A DNA stretch of 64,000 nt from Phytophthora quininea (Eukaryota; Oomycota; Peronosporomycetes; Peronosporales; Peronosporaceae): positions 62,001 to 126,000 of the forward strand of contig JAAVTG010000075.1 of NCBI GenBank assembly GCA_011947345.1, given 5' to 3'. Below, piece after piece: positions 11,395 through 24,671 of the stretch. A model generated the notes under the pieces. It searched no databases, was not told the origin of the DNA, and was given only the letters and a program-made list of their open reading frames with translations. How positions within the stretch are numbered: position 1 is the stretch's first letter; the number at the start of each line of letters is the position of its first letter. Position numbers and translations under genes: made by a program.

Positions 11395-14016
11395 ATGACC
11401 GAGGTGTCTCTCCGCCTAGAAGCCGCTACGTCGCACGTGCGCGTGGCCCGCGCCTCCGACCGCGTGTACCGGGACGAGTGCGTCTTCTCCTTTGACTCGC
11501 CGCTGTCTGCTGACGGTCTCTACACCAACCTGCGCACATTCCTGTCGTACGGCAAGCCTTCGCTTCGCTTCGACCGGTCGGGGTCGCTGACACCGTCAAC
11601 GACAGCGTCGGAGCCGCCGTGTACTGCACCAGCAGCATAAACGCACTGCCAAGAAGACTACTACCGCCGACGAGCCCACGAAGCTTGCGATCGGTGGCGC
11701 TGGAGGCTTCGCCGCCGGCGTAGAAGACAAGTTCGATGTTGAGAAGACTTTGAATATTGTTATAGTGGGTTCTGAGCAACAGGAGCTGGCGAAAGTGGCT
11801 CTTGATTCACCCAGTCTGCCGTCTAAGCTCAAAGAAGCAGCTGAAGCGGTGCTGAACCACGCAGGCAACACAGTGACCGAAGAAGTGGCCTCTTGGCAGG
11901 AAGAGCTGAAGCCCACCAAGTACGCGGAGCACTTGGAGCAGGTGCCAAATCCGCCGCACATCGCGTCGAATCCGGCGGCCTGGAAGTGCCAAGCGCCGGA
12001 CTGCGACAAGCAGGAGAACTTGTGGCTGAATCTGTCGGACGGATACATTGGCTGCGGACGTCAGAACTGGGACGGGTCGGGAGGATGTGGAGCAGCATTG
12101 ACTCATTTTAGTGAAACGGGAGGGATTTACCCTCTAGCGGTGAAGCTGGGGACGATCACTGCGGAAGGAGGAGACGTGTACAGCTACGCGCCGGATGAAG
12201 ACGACATGGTGAAGAACCCGCATCTGGCGAAGCAATTGACGCACTTTGGAATCAATGTAAACAACCTCCGCAAGACGGACAAGTCGATGAATGAGCTGCA
12301 GGTTGGATTGAATTTGTCGTACGAGTTTGACGCTGTCACGGAAGCAGGGAAGAAGCTCGTGCCTGTGTCGGGAGCGGGCTACATTGGGTTTAAGAACTTA
12401 GGCAACAGTTGCTACATGAACTCAGTGCTTCAGCTACTACTCGCTTTGCCAGAGGTTAAGACACGGTATTTCGAAGTCGCTGAAAAGATTTTTGCTACAG
12501 CAGATACGCCGTCGAGTTTGCCAGTTGACGACTTTGTTGCGCAATTTACCAAGCTTGCGTGCGCCACGCTGACGGATCGCTACAAGAAGCAATTTGTTCC
12601 ACCAAAGGACAGCAACAAGGAAGTAGAGGAAGACGATATCCACAACGTAGAGCTCCGACCGATTACGTTCCGCGGTCTTGTCGGAAAAGGCCACCCTGAC
12701 TTTTCTACAGGACAGCAGCAAGACGCCGTGGAATACTTTCAGTATCTGCTGGATTTTATGACTCGTGCGGAGCGCGTTGGTGCAGACCGCTTGGGTCCAC
12801 TGCTGGCAGGAGACAGCACCACCAGTGCCGAATTGCCGACTGCAAGCTTGTTCAAGTTCAAACTTGAGGATCGAGTGCAATGCCTGGCGTCTAACAATGT
12901 GAAATACGTACCTCGTGACGACACGTTGTTTCAACTGCAGATCCCGCTGGAGGCTGCCACCAATGCCTCTCAGTTGAGTGCATACCAAGTTCTTGAACAA
13001 AAGCGTCAACGTCTCGATGATAACAACGGCGAGAAGCAAGATGCCGATAAGAAGGAGAGCAAGGGTAATGAGGAGCGTGTGGTGCCTATCGTCCCATTTG
13101 AAGCATGTCTTGAGAAAACCTTGGCACCGGAACTTATTGAAGATTTCCTATCGTCGGCGACAGGCAAGAAGGGCCAAGCTCAAAAGACGGTGCGCTTCAA
13201 AACCTTCCCACGCTATCTGCTCGTGCAAATGCGGCGCTTCTACGTTGCTGAGGATTGGACACCCAAGAAAATGGAAGTCGTCGTTAATGTCCCGGAAAAG
13301 TTATCGCTGAGCAGGTTTGTTTCGACAGGTCTTGTTGAAGGTGAGGATGAATTGCCCGAGGCTCCAGTAGGTGCCTCCGCAGCGGGGCAAGGTTCTACCG
13401 GTGCGGTATCAGACGCTGCGGATGAAGTGCTAGTTGCCCAGTTAGTGTCGATGGGCTTTTCAGAGAACGGCTGTAAGCGGGCCGCTATCGCCACGGGCAA
13501 TTCGAACGCTGAGGCTGCTATGGAGTGGATCTTTAGTCATATGGAAGACCCTGACTTTAATGACCCGCCTGCGTCTGCCCAATCTGCCGAGATATCTGAC
13601 GACGACTCGGTCAATATGGAGCACGTGTCCAACCTTATGGCTATGGGATTCGCTGAGCAGCACGTCAAGTGCGCGCTAAAGCAAACCAGCAACAGTCCTG
13701 ACCGCGCTGCTGAGTGGCTATTCAGTCACATGGACGACCTTGATGGAGCTGTTGCCCAATGCGAGAGTGAGGCGAGTGCATCGGCTGGTAACGATGCAGG
13801 ATCATCTGCAAACCCTTGGATATTGATGGTGCTGGCGAGTACTCTTTGGTGGGCTTCGTGAGCCACGTTGGCAAGAATACAAACTCAGGACACTACGTCT
13901 GTCACATGAAAAAGGATGGCCGGTGGATCATCTTCAACGATGATAAGGTGGCCATTTCGGAGGAGCCGCCTCTCGGTGCAGGCTACCTCTATCTCTTCCG
14001 TCGGGCAGACGCTTAG
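11395..14016 (+). CDS. USP5: Ubiquitin carboxyl-terminal hydrolase, USP5/isopeptidase T (UBP14) type
   Basis: Cysteine protease that disassembles unanchored polyubiquitin chains. Domain order matches USP5: N-terminal zinc-finger-like region from ATG 11395; UBP-type zinc finger with W-K-C, C-G-R and G-H/T-H-F signatures (about 11980-12130); catalytic Cys box G-N-S-C-Y-M-N (about 12405-12425); Q-Q-D-A-V-E-Y-F (12715-12740); two UBA domains (about 13425-13540 and 13615-13735) inserted in the catalytic core; and the His box N-S-G-H-Y-V-C with the D-D-K-V final strand (about 13880-13960). Stop 14016; about 870 residues, normal for the family. Frame changes at about 11580-11625 and at a T run (13816-13817), one base short. 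It lies 75 bp downstream of TAF1 on the same strand. Confidence 0.92.
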
Positions 14017-14113
14017 ACTTAGAGAAGAACATGAGCGAAAATGAGAGTGAAGCTTGCATACAAACAAAACGTCTGCTTTGCCAGTGTGTCTGCATGATTT
14101 TTTTCTTAACAAA

Positions 14114-16347
14114 TTAGCCGACCAAGAGCTGCTTCGTCTTCAACCTCTTCGAACTCGTCTCCATATCCGCAGTCGTCGGATTCGTCTTGCAATCGTCGGG
14201 ACAAAGGGATTTTCGTGTCGCGTGCTGGAGTGGACTTGTTTCGTTTGACTTGGCTGATTTTCTTTCCCATCGTTCTCCCTTTACTTTTGCTTGCGCTCGA
14301 ACGGTTTTGGATTTGCTGCTGCCTTGCTTGCGCGACTTCATGGAGGCAGGGACCGTGAAGTTAATGTCAAGGAAAGACATGTCGCCGTCATCTTCGCTGT
14401 CGTCATCCTTTGATCCAGATGCGCCTTCTTGAGACTTGCTTCCAGTCGACTTTCGATCACATCCACGAGTTGGCAAAGCCCTCGATTCGGATTCACTTGA
14501 TGCAGTAGAAAGTTGCTGTCGTTTCTGGACTCGTTGTCGAACCAGATATTTCGCGTGTAGGCGGATATGTCGCTCTTCTCGAGCCATTGCCAATCGTTCG
14601 CGTTCTTCGCGACGTTGGTCGGCTGTAACTTGTCGGATTTTGCCCTCTCTTGATCGTCGCCGCATAATTTTAAGCTGAAGGCGCATGGCCTTTTCTTCCC
14701 TCTCCATCAGCTTCCGCTCATTAGCCTCATTCTGATTTTGACAAGGACAAACAAACAACAATTAGCTTCTACACCATAAGTTTATCTAGTGAGTAAGGCT
14801 GCTTACCTCGGCGTCCCTTTTCAGCTTCAGGTCTCGCTCTAATTGGCATTTCTCCTGTGTTTTCCGGCGAAGTAGTTTTTGCTTCAGCTCTTCTTGGCGA
14901 CGAGCACGCTCTTCAGCTTGTAAATGCACCTCGATTTCTTCTTTGTGAACGGATGAAATCACGACTGGGGTCAGTCTAGCTGGGCATGGCTTCTGGAGTG
15001 GGCGCTTCTTTGGTGTTCGATTATGGCTCAGGTATCCGTTAAGAGGGTCGTCATTGTCGTTGTTAGCTCCTTCGAGGGCTATCATTCTTTTGGCACTGGC
15101 AACACGGGTAATCTCCGGTCAAAACTTGCTCCTGCTGGAAGCCAATACGATCGTTTGATGACTGGCTCTGGATTAGCGCACCGCTCCAATCCCGTTGAAG
15201 CTCGGCTTAAAGGTATTTACGACCTTGTTGGTCATTAGCCTTAACTGAAAACGACGCTGCTCGCCCGAATCGATGTCCATTGCCTTCGGACTTTCGCTTG
15301 TTATGGTCTTCCACGTTTGTATCACTATCGAAGGAATTTGCTGACATGCTGGAACGTGTGCTTCGGCAGCAAACATTGTTTTGACCTATTTGCAATCCCG
15401 TCGGACTAAATACCCACGGATATGAGCCTGGAGTCTAGAAATCGCTTCCACATCTGCAGCTCGGATCCATCGCATTTGCTTGCGGACAAGATAACCACGC
15501 ATTGTCGCTTGAATCCGACAAATCAGGTACAGAACATCGAGGTAAATCAGCCGCGTCATGAAACTCCGTGCGTTGCACTGAATTAGTATCGCTGCTCGAT
15601 CACGTAGGTCTGCTTCATGTTGTTGCTGACGTAACTCTTCCACGTACAATTGAGCTAAAGCCATCCGAAAACGACTTTGGATAGCACACGCTGCCCTGGT
15701 TCTTCGCTCAATTTCTCTAGCGCGAATTCTCCTGCACGAGTACCTTCGAACGTATCCAGTTATAATCATTGACGAGTAGTTCTGGTAGTCTTCTTCGAGC
15801 TGAATGCGCATGTGTAAACAAAGTTGCCGACCAAGAAATCCACGAATCATCTTCTGAATGTGAGCGGCAGCAATTCGCTTCGCACGATTCATCCGCGCCA
15901 AATGATGGCGATATACAGCTTGGATCTTTGAGGCTGCATAATTCAACCGACTTCGCAAACGCTTTGCTTCTCGAAGTTGCTGCCGGTGCAAATTCTGTGT
16001 GATCTCCTCGATCTTCTTCATCTGTGCAATACGTACACACTGTAAGTACTTTAAAATAATCAACGCAAGCACGAGCATTTTACTTCATTGTCAATCTTTT
16101 GCTGCTGCTTTTCAATCGCGTCAGCCTGGCGCTCCAGCTTCCGTTCAGCGCGTTGTTTCGCCGCAGATGCTGCTGTCAGAGTTGTATCGCGGAAATTGGC
16201 GATATGGCGCTTGGTAAACTTGTTTGAGATACCTGAAACAATCGTGCTTGTGAGTTGAGTAGGTCTCAATGCAGCGTTAGTATACATACCCGCATGAAAC
16301 ATGGGTGGGACGACGTTCATGCTGGAGCCATCTTCGACGCGCTCCAT
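14114..16347 (-). CDS. IQ-motif (calmodulin-binding) coiled protein
   Basis: Starts at ATG 16347 (M-E-R-V-E-D-G) and ends at 14114. The central part (15386-16040) has at least five IQ-like helices of the form A-x-x-I-Q-x-x-x-R-x-x-x-x-R, such as A-S-K-I-Q-A-V-Y-R-H, A-H-I-Q-K-M-I-R-G and R-L-Q-A-H-I-R-G-Y, expected to bind calmodulin or myosin-light-chain-like EF-hand proteins. N- and C-terminal parts are Lys/Glu/Arg-rich coiled coil (the 14820-14960 segment has E-E-R-A-R-R-Q-E-E). Introns: 16083-16040 (GTAAAA ... TTACAG, only 44 bp), 14806-14732 (75 bp), and probably a 57-bp in-frame intron near 16233-16289. Small frame shifts occur around 15380, 15225 and 15095. Flagellar or cytoskeletal use is plausible for such proteins in zoosporic organisms but is inference. 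It converges on USP5. Confidence 0.7.
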
Positions 16348-16520
16348 CCTTGGCGTCCCTTTCCCGTTCCGTGAAGCAGGCTACCGACGTTAACTATCGC
16401 CAAAAATAAAAGCCTCGTTGATGGCGAGAATGAAAACGCTCCATGGTCTGTCTGGATATGCACACTGGACTATCTATTCCTTTGAAACAACACTAGACTC
16501 GGTCAAAATCGCCACGCCTC

Positions 16521-18851
16521 TCAGCCTTGGGAAATTACAACCAACTGCGCCATCACCAGCGAAGTCAGAAGCGCTCGAGCATCTTCTTTCTCTGTCTCGA
16601 TCAAGGTTTTCCCTGCCTCCTTCCACAATGTTACACGTGCGTCCAAAGACGGGATGCTCATGAATACATCTGCGTCTCCTTGGCCTTGCGAGATATACAC
16701 TTGAGCTTGTGGGTCATGCTGTGTGGGAAAAGGCAACAAGTCTACAGTTAGTAAACTGATAAGATTCGCTCAGACGAAAGGGATCACACACCGCTTCGAC
16801 TTGCTTCATCAACTTTTCTTCGTCCACTTGGCCCAAGAGAAGACTCGCCTTCTCCTTACTGTGGACAGTGCTGATCATATCTGCGTCCGATATGGATGTT
16901 AGCTTTCTCTTCCCTGAACTCTTGGATTTAGCGTCATCGTTCAAATCCGAAATTGTGGACGCGGTAGGCACGACCGTAGCAGGCTCTAGCACGAAGGCTT
17001 TTCGCTTCACATTGAGAACACCATTTACGCAGGCTGCAGCCTTCCCATTAACCTCGGTGATTGTAGCTTGGGCGGCCAGCTATGCAAACAAAAATATTAT
17101 ACATTCGACACGTTTAGATACCAAAAAGATAATAAAAATAAATAAGCACAGGCGAGTTTCACCTTGGGGTCAAGTCGTCCTTCCAAATACTTAGACGTTC
17201 GTTCGATCACGATAGGTTCAAATGGCTTCATGGGGAACGTGAGCAATTCCACCTTGGTTTTTGCTGCTGTTAGTTCATGAAGAGGAAGTACACGCGAAAA
17301 GTGCGATGACACGACCTCCGTTCCATCTCCAGCCGCTGGAGCCTCAACAGTATACTCATAGGGGACAATGAGGTTGTGGGGACAGCATCGCGCAATGAAC
17401 TGGTTAGCGTCCCCGCAACTCAGACGAGGGTCGATAGGACACGCAATTTTCTCGATGTATAGCTCTTGAAAAGCAGCAAAGGCTTCCGTCGGTTCAACGA
17501 GAGGGTCTAGTGGCGGCATAAAGAGCAATGATCAGTGTTGGTTCCGTTGCACGACCATTAAAAACTTACCGATCAGAAGAACAGCGTTGCGACTATCGTT
17601 TCCAAGCATATGAATAAGTTCCGGAGCATGTCCGAATTTCAAAGACGGATGCCCTACGAACAAGATGCTGCCACTCTGGTATACGTTGATAACACGCACA
17701 CCTGTCAGATATAAAACCAGTAAGCCATGTTGAGCAGAAAGATGCATATACCTGGAATGTTGCTGCTGTGGCAGCTGACACTTCGGAAACAGCATGAAAG
17801 ACGTTGTTCTTGAGTAGCGACTCGTGCAAAAACGCATCTTCGCCGGCGTATAACTTCTCGATCTTGCTCTCACATAGCCATTCTGCTCCAAGCTTGGTTA
17901 ATTCCATAATGCGTGACGCCTGATCCGAGATGAAGTACATCGGAACGTTTTGCTTGCCATGCACACAGGCAGCGTACAGCGCCTCGATGAGGTCAAAGAT
18001 CACCCCGCACGGAGTCGTCGGTATAATGCAGACACCTCCACGCTCCAGCACTCGACTCACGCTGCTCAGCACACGCTCCACCGCCCGTTCGGTATTTGAG
18101 TGTGGGCCCCGGTCCGGCTTCAGGTCTGTCAGCAGCATCGTCTCACAGTCAACCAGAGGCAGCAAGTCCAGCTCCTTCGGGTGGCGGTTGTAGTCTCCCG
18201 ACGCGGCAGCTACGTACGCCAGTCGATCGTTGGGACCTTCCACAAGCCAAATGCTTGCTCCTAAACTATATCCAGAACTCAGAGCTGTAATTTGCAAGCC
18301 ATACGTCAACGGCACCACCTCCCCAAACTCCACGCACTGAATCTTCCCGCAGCAGTTGGCAACTTCCTCCAGAGAATAAACTGGCAGTTCTTCCTCCGCT
18401 CCGTCGGTCAGCCCTTCGAACATAAAGACTGCCTTGTTGTCTCCTTGAGAGAGTGCGGCCAATTCTTCCAGAAAGACCTTGCCAAAGTCGATGGTGAGCT
18501 GTGTAGCGTAGATTCTCCCCTTGAAGCCCAGAGCTTCCGTCAAAAGCGGCAGAGCCAGTAAAGTGAGGTGGTTGGACAGCAAGATGGCGTCAAGAGAGAC
18601 GACGTCCACAGCCTGCAGCGCTGGCAGCTGCAGCTTGAAGACGGAGCCCCCAAAGGCGGAGGGCTCCCGTCGAAGCGTTTGGAGCTTGACGCCGCAGTCC
18701 AGCAGGATTTCGAAGCCGCCAAAGCTCAAGAAGTGGCACAGACCATCATTAGCACCGCCTAACTGGATCTGTAGGACGTAAGGAGCCGAGCGTTAGCGTT
18801 AGATGGCGAGAGGAAGAGGGCAAGCCAGGAGGTGATCCGTACCACTTTCAT
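16521..18851 (-). CDS. INTS9: Integrator complex subunit 9 (metallo-beta-lactamase/beta-CASP)
   Basis: INTS9 is the catalytically inactive partner of the INTS11 endonuclease in the nuclear Integrator complex, which cleaves snRNA and promoter-proximal transcripts. Visible: a three-codon exon 1 (ATG 18851; 9 bp), intron 18842-18769 (74 bp), then an F-E-I-L-L-D-C-G strand, L-S-N-H instead of the HxHxDH metal motif, a beta-CASP region with A-L-S-S-G-Y-S-L-G, and the typical V-G-H-P-S-L-K-F-G and C-P-I-D-P-R-L motifs of the C-terminal half. Further introns: about 17751-17703, 17569-17507 (63 bp), 17162-17080 (83 bp) and 16791-16719 (73 bp, with ACTAAC branch site). The loss of metal ligands is normal for INTS9. 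One frame shift near 17765. It is the most intron-rich gene recognised here. Confidence 0.85.
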
Positions 18852-19050
18852 GGTTTTTATTTTCGATTGAAAAGTATATAATCCTGTTTATACATAGTTT
18901 TTATTTTAGTGTCGCTTCATTAAGATAAATGTATGGAACGTTGAAGGTAGCATGCTTTCGTAGAAGCTGACATCAATAGGTTTTGTACCACTTGCAACCA
19001 TTTTGAGCGCTCTTCGTTCAGCAAGAACCAGTTCTCATTACTCCACGAAG

Positions 19051-22000
19051 CTACATCGAGCACTTCAACGCGATATTCTCGAGGTGGGCAACCCTTCCGT
19101 CAAGGAAGAGCAGCATGTCATCTTTTGCATCAAGAGCAGCTTTTAGCTTGACGATCATTGCTCTGATCAAACACAGCGGATGTTAACACAAGTACCTCCC
19201 AAAGTATTGACGCATTCGTACCTTAGTTTGGCTACTTCTTTCGACGGCGGTTTATCCTCGAGGCTTGCCGCTAGCTCACATTTCTTGCATTCAGCTTCAG
19301 AATTCAAGTCTTCTTTAACCCCGGTTGATTGCCATCACTAAGGCTCTGTGCTTCTTCCTGGTTGTTCGAGTCAGAAATCGCATCATGTCTTGATTGAACT
19401 TCATTGTCATCTTCAAGAGACACTGTTTTCCCTTGCGCAAGATGCCGATCCAACGCGAGGCGCAATAGCACTCTTTGTGTCTCTGCTTGCACCCAACGCT
19501 GAGTACTTCCAACCAGATCAGATTGACATGTTTCAAGCTTGCTGTTTAAACAGTCGCGATCTTCTCGAGACTGTTGTAGCTGAAATTTAGTAGTTTTGAT
19601 CGTGTCTTCTGCGTTGGTGACTTCTGTCCGAAACATCGTCTCCAGCACGTGAATTTCGGCAGAATGAACTTCGAGTTGACTCTCCAGTTCTTGAATAACA
19701 CCCGAAGACTCCGTTTCAAGCGAGTCGTACTTTACCTGAAGGTTGCGGAAGGCTTCGCGTTGGAGCTGCAAAGCTTCTTGGGAGGCTAAGTGCTCTTGAT
19801 GGAGAACCTCACACTTTCTATCCGCGTTTTCAAATAGTTGCTGCAGATGAATCTTAGTCTCGAGACGCTCTCTTTCTTTCTGCTCCAAAAGTTCGCGTGA
19901 AACTTGACACTCGTGTTCTAGCTTTTCCCGTTCAATGTTCCAATCGCTCGTTTGATTCTGCAATTCAGTCTTCAGAGCGTCGATCTCAGAACATTGCAGA
20001 GTTGATTGGTCCAAGACTTCTGTCAACTCCTCGCGTAACGACGCGACTTCCAATGTCGCTTGGTGGAGCTCCCCGCGAAGGCAGTTTACTTCCTCTATCT
20101 TGTGAATAGAGTCCATTTCTAATTGCTTCTGTAGCACTTTTTCACGTGCCTCCATAGCATTAAGGGCAGTCTCTCTTGGGTGAGTTCTTTACGCAATGAG
20201 TTGGCTTCTAATATGGCCTCGTCCAAACGATTGTATAGTTCTGATTCACGCGATCTCGCAGCCACAAGAGCTTCTTCGGTCTGGGAAAGAAGAGTGGCGA
20301 GATTATTTATCTCCTCTATGGCTGATGTCAATTTCAACTTGAGTTCTCGAAGTTGCCGATCGTCTTCCGATAGTCGCAGCTCCAGCGTAGATATTTGCTG
20401 CGCTTGGCCTGAATTGAGCTCCATAAAATGTAAGCATCGCGATGTTAGATCTTCTGAAAGCATTGTTGTAGATACTTGCTTCTCATTGGTATCCCGACAG
20501 CAGATCTCTAAATCGGCATTGGTCTGTCTCAACTGCAAGCATTCACTTTCGAACCCGTTGGTTTGCGTTAGTGCATCACTGAGCTCGTTTCCAACGCGCC
20601 TTAATGACGTCGACAATTCATCATTCTTCGCCAGAACGCTTGCGAGCTCTTGTTTGGTTCCTACCGCTTCGCGTTCGACCACTTCAGCGGTGTACGCCAG
20701 TTCTTTTACCCGTTCCTGGGATTCAGCAAGCCTGCATCTCGCTTCATCTAGTTGTGCACTCGACTGCGACTGCATCAACGCCAAATCTGCATCCAATTTC
20801 TTTCGTACGGCTTGCTCGTGTGATAATAGCGCCTTGAAATTATCCAAAGTTGATGTTTGGTTCAGATTTGTATTTTCCGTCTGGAGAAGTTCGAGTCTCA
20901 TTTCACCAACACACTTCTGCGAGTCTTCCAGTTCCTTTTCCAAAGTAACCACTCGGTTAGAAAGTGTTGCCAAGGTATCATCTAGCACACTTGCATTTTG
21001 ACTTCCACTAGAAAACGCACTGGTTGGGCAGATTCCGTCGAGAAGACGAGCTTCCTGCATATTAACCCGCGCCTTTGCTGCTGCTAACTCTCGGTTTGAC
21101 ATCGACAATCCATTCAGCAATTTATCGTTCCGCGCCTGGACTACCTGAATACGATCGACTTCAGCAACCAGCTTACGGTCTTTGTCGTCAGTAGTACAAC
21201 CATCTGCATTTTGAGCTGACGACTCCTCTCTGTTGCTTAATGCGCAAGAATCGTACTTCTCCGTTAGCTCTGCGTTTAACGCCTCTAAGGCGAAAATCCT
21301 ATGTGCCAATTTCCTGCTATTCGCACTTGCAAACTTTAGTGCTTGCTTGTGTAACATTTGCTGGCGCTTAGACTGATCAGCATGGAACCACACGACCTTT
21401 ATCCTTTCTGACATCCCAAGTAGCTCAATCCCTACAGACCAAATTGTAATGTTGCCTATTGGGTGTTGCTGGCCTCCATTCCACCCTTGGCGCCCCAACA
21501 CAGGCAAAAATTGTTGCGTAAGTCGATCGCTGAATTGTTTAAGCTGAGCTTCCAGCTGAAGACGACCCCACACACACCCGGAAGACGCACTGGGAAGTTG
21601 ATCACATACTCGAGCAATGATTTGGAGACAGAACTCACCTAGCATTGCCTCCAATGATTCGCAGGAAACTCTCGGTAGATTGATATTGGAATCACCTTGA
21701 AGCGTGATGATAAGCTCTTCCAAGCACTGACTCATAGCGGAAAGTTTTTATCCAAATACCAAAGCAACTCGCGCTCAACCCCAGTTCCATTTTCCACTTC
21801 GACGCCATGCTCATCAAACCGTGAAAGCTTGTACATCCCAGGCCCAATTGCTCTTCGTGCAATATCGATCGAGTCCACACACAAAGATAAAGTTTCCTCA
21901 CCAGACGTATTGACTGTTGACGATGATGCGGGTGGTATTGAGGCTCTCGGCAAAGTTTTATCGGTTTCGAAGCAAGAGGTGTGTTGTTCCGTCGGAGAAC

Positions 22001-24327
22001 ACAAAGCTTCTGGTGATTCTACCTCAAAACTCTGCGTTGTCTCGTCAACACAATTGTCACTGTGCAAGTCAGAGCGATCATACTCGGAGCTTGATGCCAG
22101 TAACTCCAAAAGAGATGAAGACTCTGTCGAATTCGGTTTAGTAATCGATAACAAAGACGCCTCCGTCCGATCTGGAAACATGAACGCTTGGACGACAGAG
22201 CAGCAGATCGCGTCTGCCACAACCACCGCAGACACTACTTTTTGTTTCTGCCTTTATTTGGTCCCGTGTCAACCGAAGTGTTTTGCTTTTGAGGAGACAC
22301 AATGCCAATGCTCGATTTGCGGATTCTTACACCAAGTGTTTGTGCTGTTGAACTCTGCTTCTGGGTAAACATTTTCCACTTGTCCAGCGCACGATACTGA
22401 CGCAGTGCTTGCCAGCGACGACGAATCGCTAATAAATTCATCAAATGAATACTTTTCGAAGGTCGATTTCTGGTTGATCGCACTTAAAATCGCCCGCGAC
22501 AACATGATCAGCCTCCGATCCTATTCCTACCAAGGCTGCTTCGGTAGGGTCGAAATCAACTGGATCATCAATTGTGTCGTGCATAGCACGATCTGGTAAC
22601 ATGATGTCACTGGTTCTCATCCAAAGGAGAATGGGCAAACACATCCGCGTCATTAGCAGGTTCGCTCGATAGTTTCATGGCGCTCAAGGCTAACTTGGTT
22701 TCATCTACTTCAGTTCGAAACCTAGGTGTATCATCACTGGTATCCACTTGCAACCGACCAGCACTAAACACATTTTTGCGCGTTCGATGTACTTGAGAGT
22801 ACTCAGGGACTCTTCGTAGTGAACGCAGCAAGGGCTAATGGTACCAAGTATGATCGTCTTAGCGCTTCCACCGAGACTATCTTTCAGCAGCCAAGTTAAA
22901 ATTGAGTTTCGGTACGGCACAAACATTTTCTGCTGGTGTGGCGGGTCCATCGTTCGGCTACTCCGGCGCTTTGATAGAGCACCGACAACATCAGCAAGAG
23001 CCGCGAGAGAGCGATTAATGTTTGCAGCTTCGCGACGGCGTAATCCATTTGAGTTCGAGTGATCCACGCGCTCAGTTCCGGCTAGATTCACCAAACACAG
23101 CTTGCTTTTCTGTGGTATCTCAATGTTTTGTGAAGCATCCGGCGTCAAGTCAAAGCTATGCGTCTGACTTCTTGTGAGCGAGAAGGTCAACACAGTATGT
23201 GAGCGGGAACCATCTAGGCGTCTCTGATTGCCGTCCTCGATGAAGGCGAGGACTTCTGCGCTACTAGTGACGTGTACGCACTGAGCTTGGTCTGCATATA
23301 CACCGTCTTCAGGATGCTCACGGACTTTAAGAGATTTCTATTCAATCAAGAGCCGCGTTAGTGATAGATGCACTGCAGTCCATGTAGACAGTGGAGAATC
23401 GTACCTTTACTGCGCCCCGAGTCAATAGATCGTAGATCCGCTCGTCATAAATCTCCATATAGCTCATGTGGACAGCGCACATATTCTCCTCGGTGTTGCT
23501 TTCATCGATTTCGGCAAACAAGGCTTGACAAATTCGTGGGATGAGCCCTCTTCTTTGCGAGGACAGCAATGCGCCAGAAATTTCAGTGCTATTGCTGGTA
23601 TTACCTCCTTTCGCAGGTAATGACGCTCGCTCCCCAGAACTTCCCATCATGCTGTACGTTTTGCCAGAATTCGGCTGCCCATACGCGAAGACGGAGCAAT
23701 TATATCCTTGCCACACCGTCTGGAGTGATAACACACCAAGATCGTCATACAAGGCATCTTGCGCTGCAAGTTGGCGCTCTGAAGACCGATCGACGGACCA
23801 AAAATTGCAGTCAAATCGAAATTCCTGAGTAAACTGGGCCGGAAAATGCGTCGCGGCTATTGCCTGGTTCGCTGCCATCTCAGTTGTCTTGAACCTTGCA
23901 GATGTACCTTCCTCGGGCGCTGACTTAGAAGGTAGCGCTGTCGGGTTTACGATTCGTGTAATTAAACCGTCACTGCTCACGGTCATATCAACGATGACGC
24001 GATGCCCGCTTCTTCTCTCCGATGGCAGCATTGGCCGAACACGCACGGCAGTGATGGTACTGTGATTCTCGCTCCACCCGCTGCTGTCGTCGGACGCAAG
24101 GCTCGAAGTCTCTGTGGCAAGTTCGCTAAAATATGTGCTTCCATCATCTGCAAGAAATAGTTCGTTGTCGTGCTGGTTGTCGTCTCTCTCTTCTTTCTCG
24201 TGCGTCGGCATATTATCATCATCATCAAGAGATTCACCTTCGGGTCCTCCCCTACCGATGTCGCTCGCAAAAACCGTGTCCGCGCTCGCGAGTCAATACT
24301 CGTGCCGCTGCGATTCCCTCGATTCAT
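19051..24327 (-). CDS. Kinesin with N-terminal motor and long coiled coil
   Basis: Microtubule motor. The start chosen is ATG 24327 (M-N-R-G-N-R-S), with a shift near 24240 into the frame carrying an acidic leader. Motor: V-R-V-R-P; P-loop F-A-Y-G-Q-P-N-S-G-K-T (about 23650-23700), where the usual T-G is P-N; S-Y-M-E-I-Y-D-E-R-I-Y-D-L-L; switch I S-R-S-H (about 23195); switch II L-V-N-L-A-G-T-E (about 23085-23110); and the V-P-Y-R-N-S-I-L-T-W-L-L helix. An intron at 23404-23338 (67 bp, ACTAAC branch) splits the motor. After the neck (about 22730) come a low-complexity Ser/Glu region, a small globular part (about 21450-21735) and a heptad-rich coiled coil (19300-21400). The last intron is 19221-19163 (59 bp) and the stop is TAG at 19051. 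Several one-base shifts lie at 22200-22800, 21735, 20140 and 19310. Subfamily not assigned. Confidence 0.85.
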
Positions 24328-24671
24328 GACGGAGGATCTGGAAGAATGACCAGCCACAACTCCAACTCCTTGTCCGTGACTGAAAAACCGTCGACGCTTT
24401 CAGGACAGAAATATCAAGCGCCATTGATATCTGGTAGTACTGTAGCATGTTGGCTCGACCAACACTGCAGCCGAGGTAGCCTGGGCATAACACTACTCAT
24501 TGAATATTGATGATTCAACACCATGTCAGACAACAACATCCTACCCGACAAGTTCGACCAGGTGCAAGCATGCAAAACCTACCAAGTTGAGGCCGTCAAT
24601 GCAATCCCCTTACGATTAGAAAGTAGATATCCTACGAAATAGGGTATACTCCTCCACGCTGCACTGCTAAT

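Noticed and set aside
20180..21001. 273-codon Ser-rich plus-strand frame
   Set aside because: Antisense shadow of the kinesin coiled coil.
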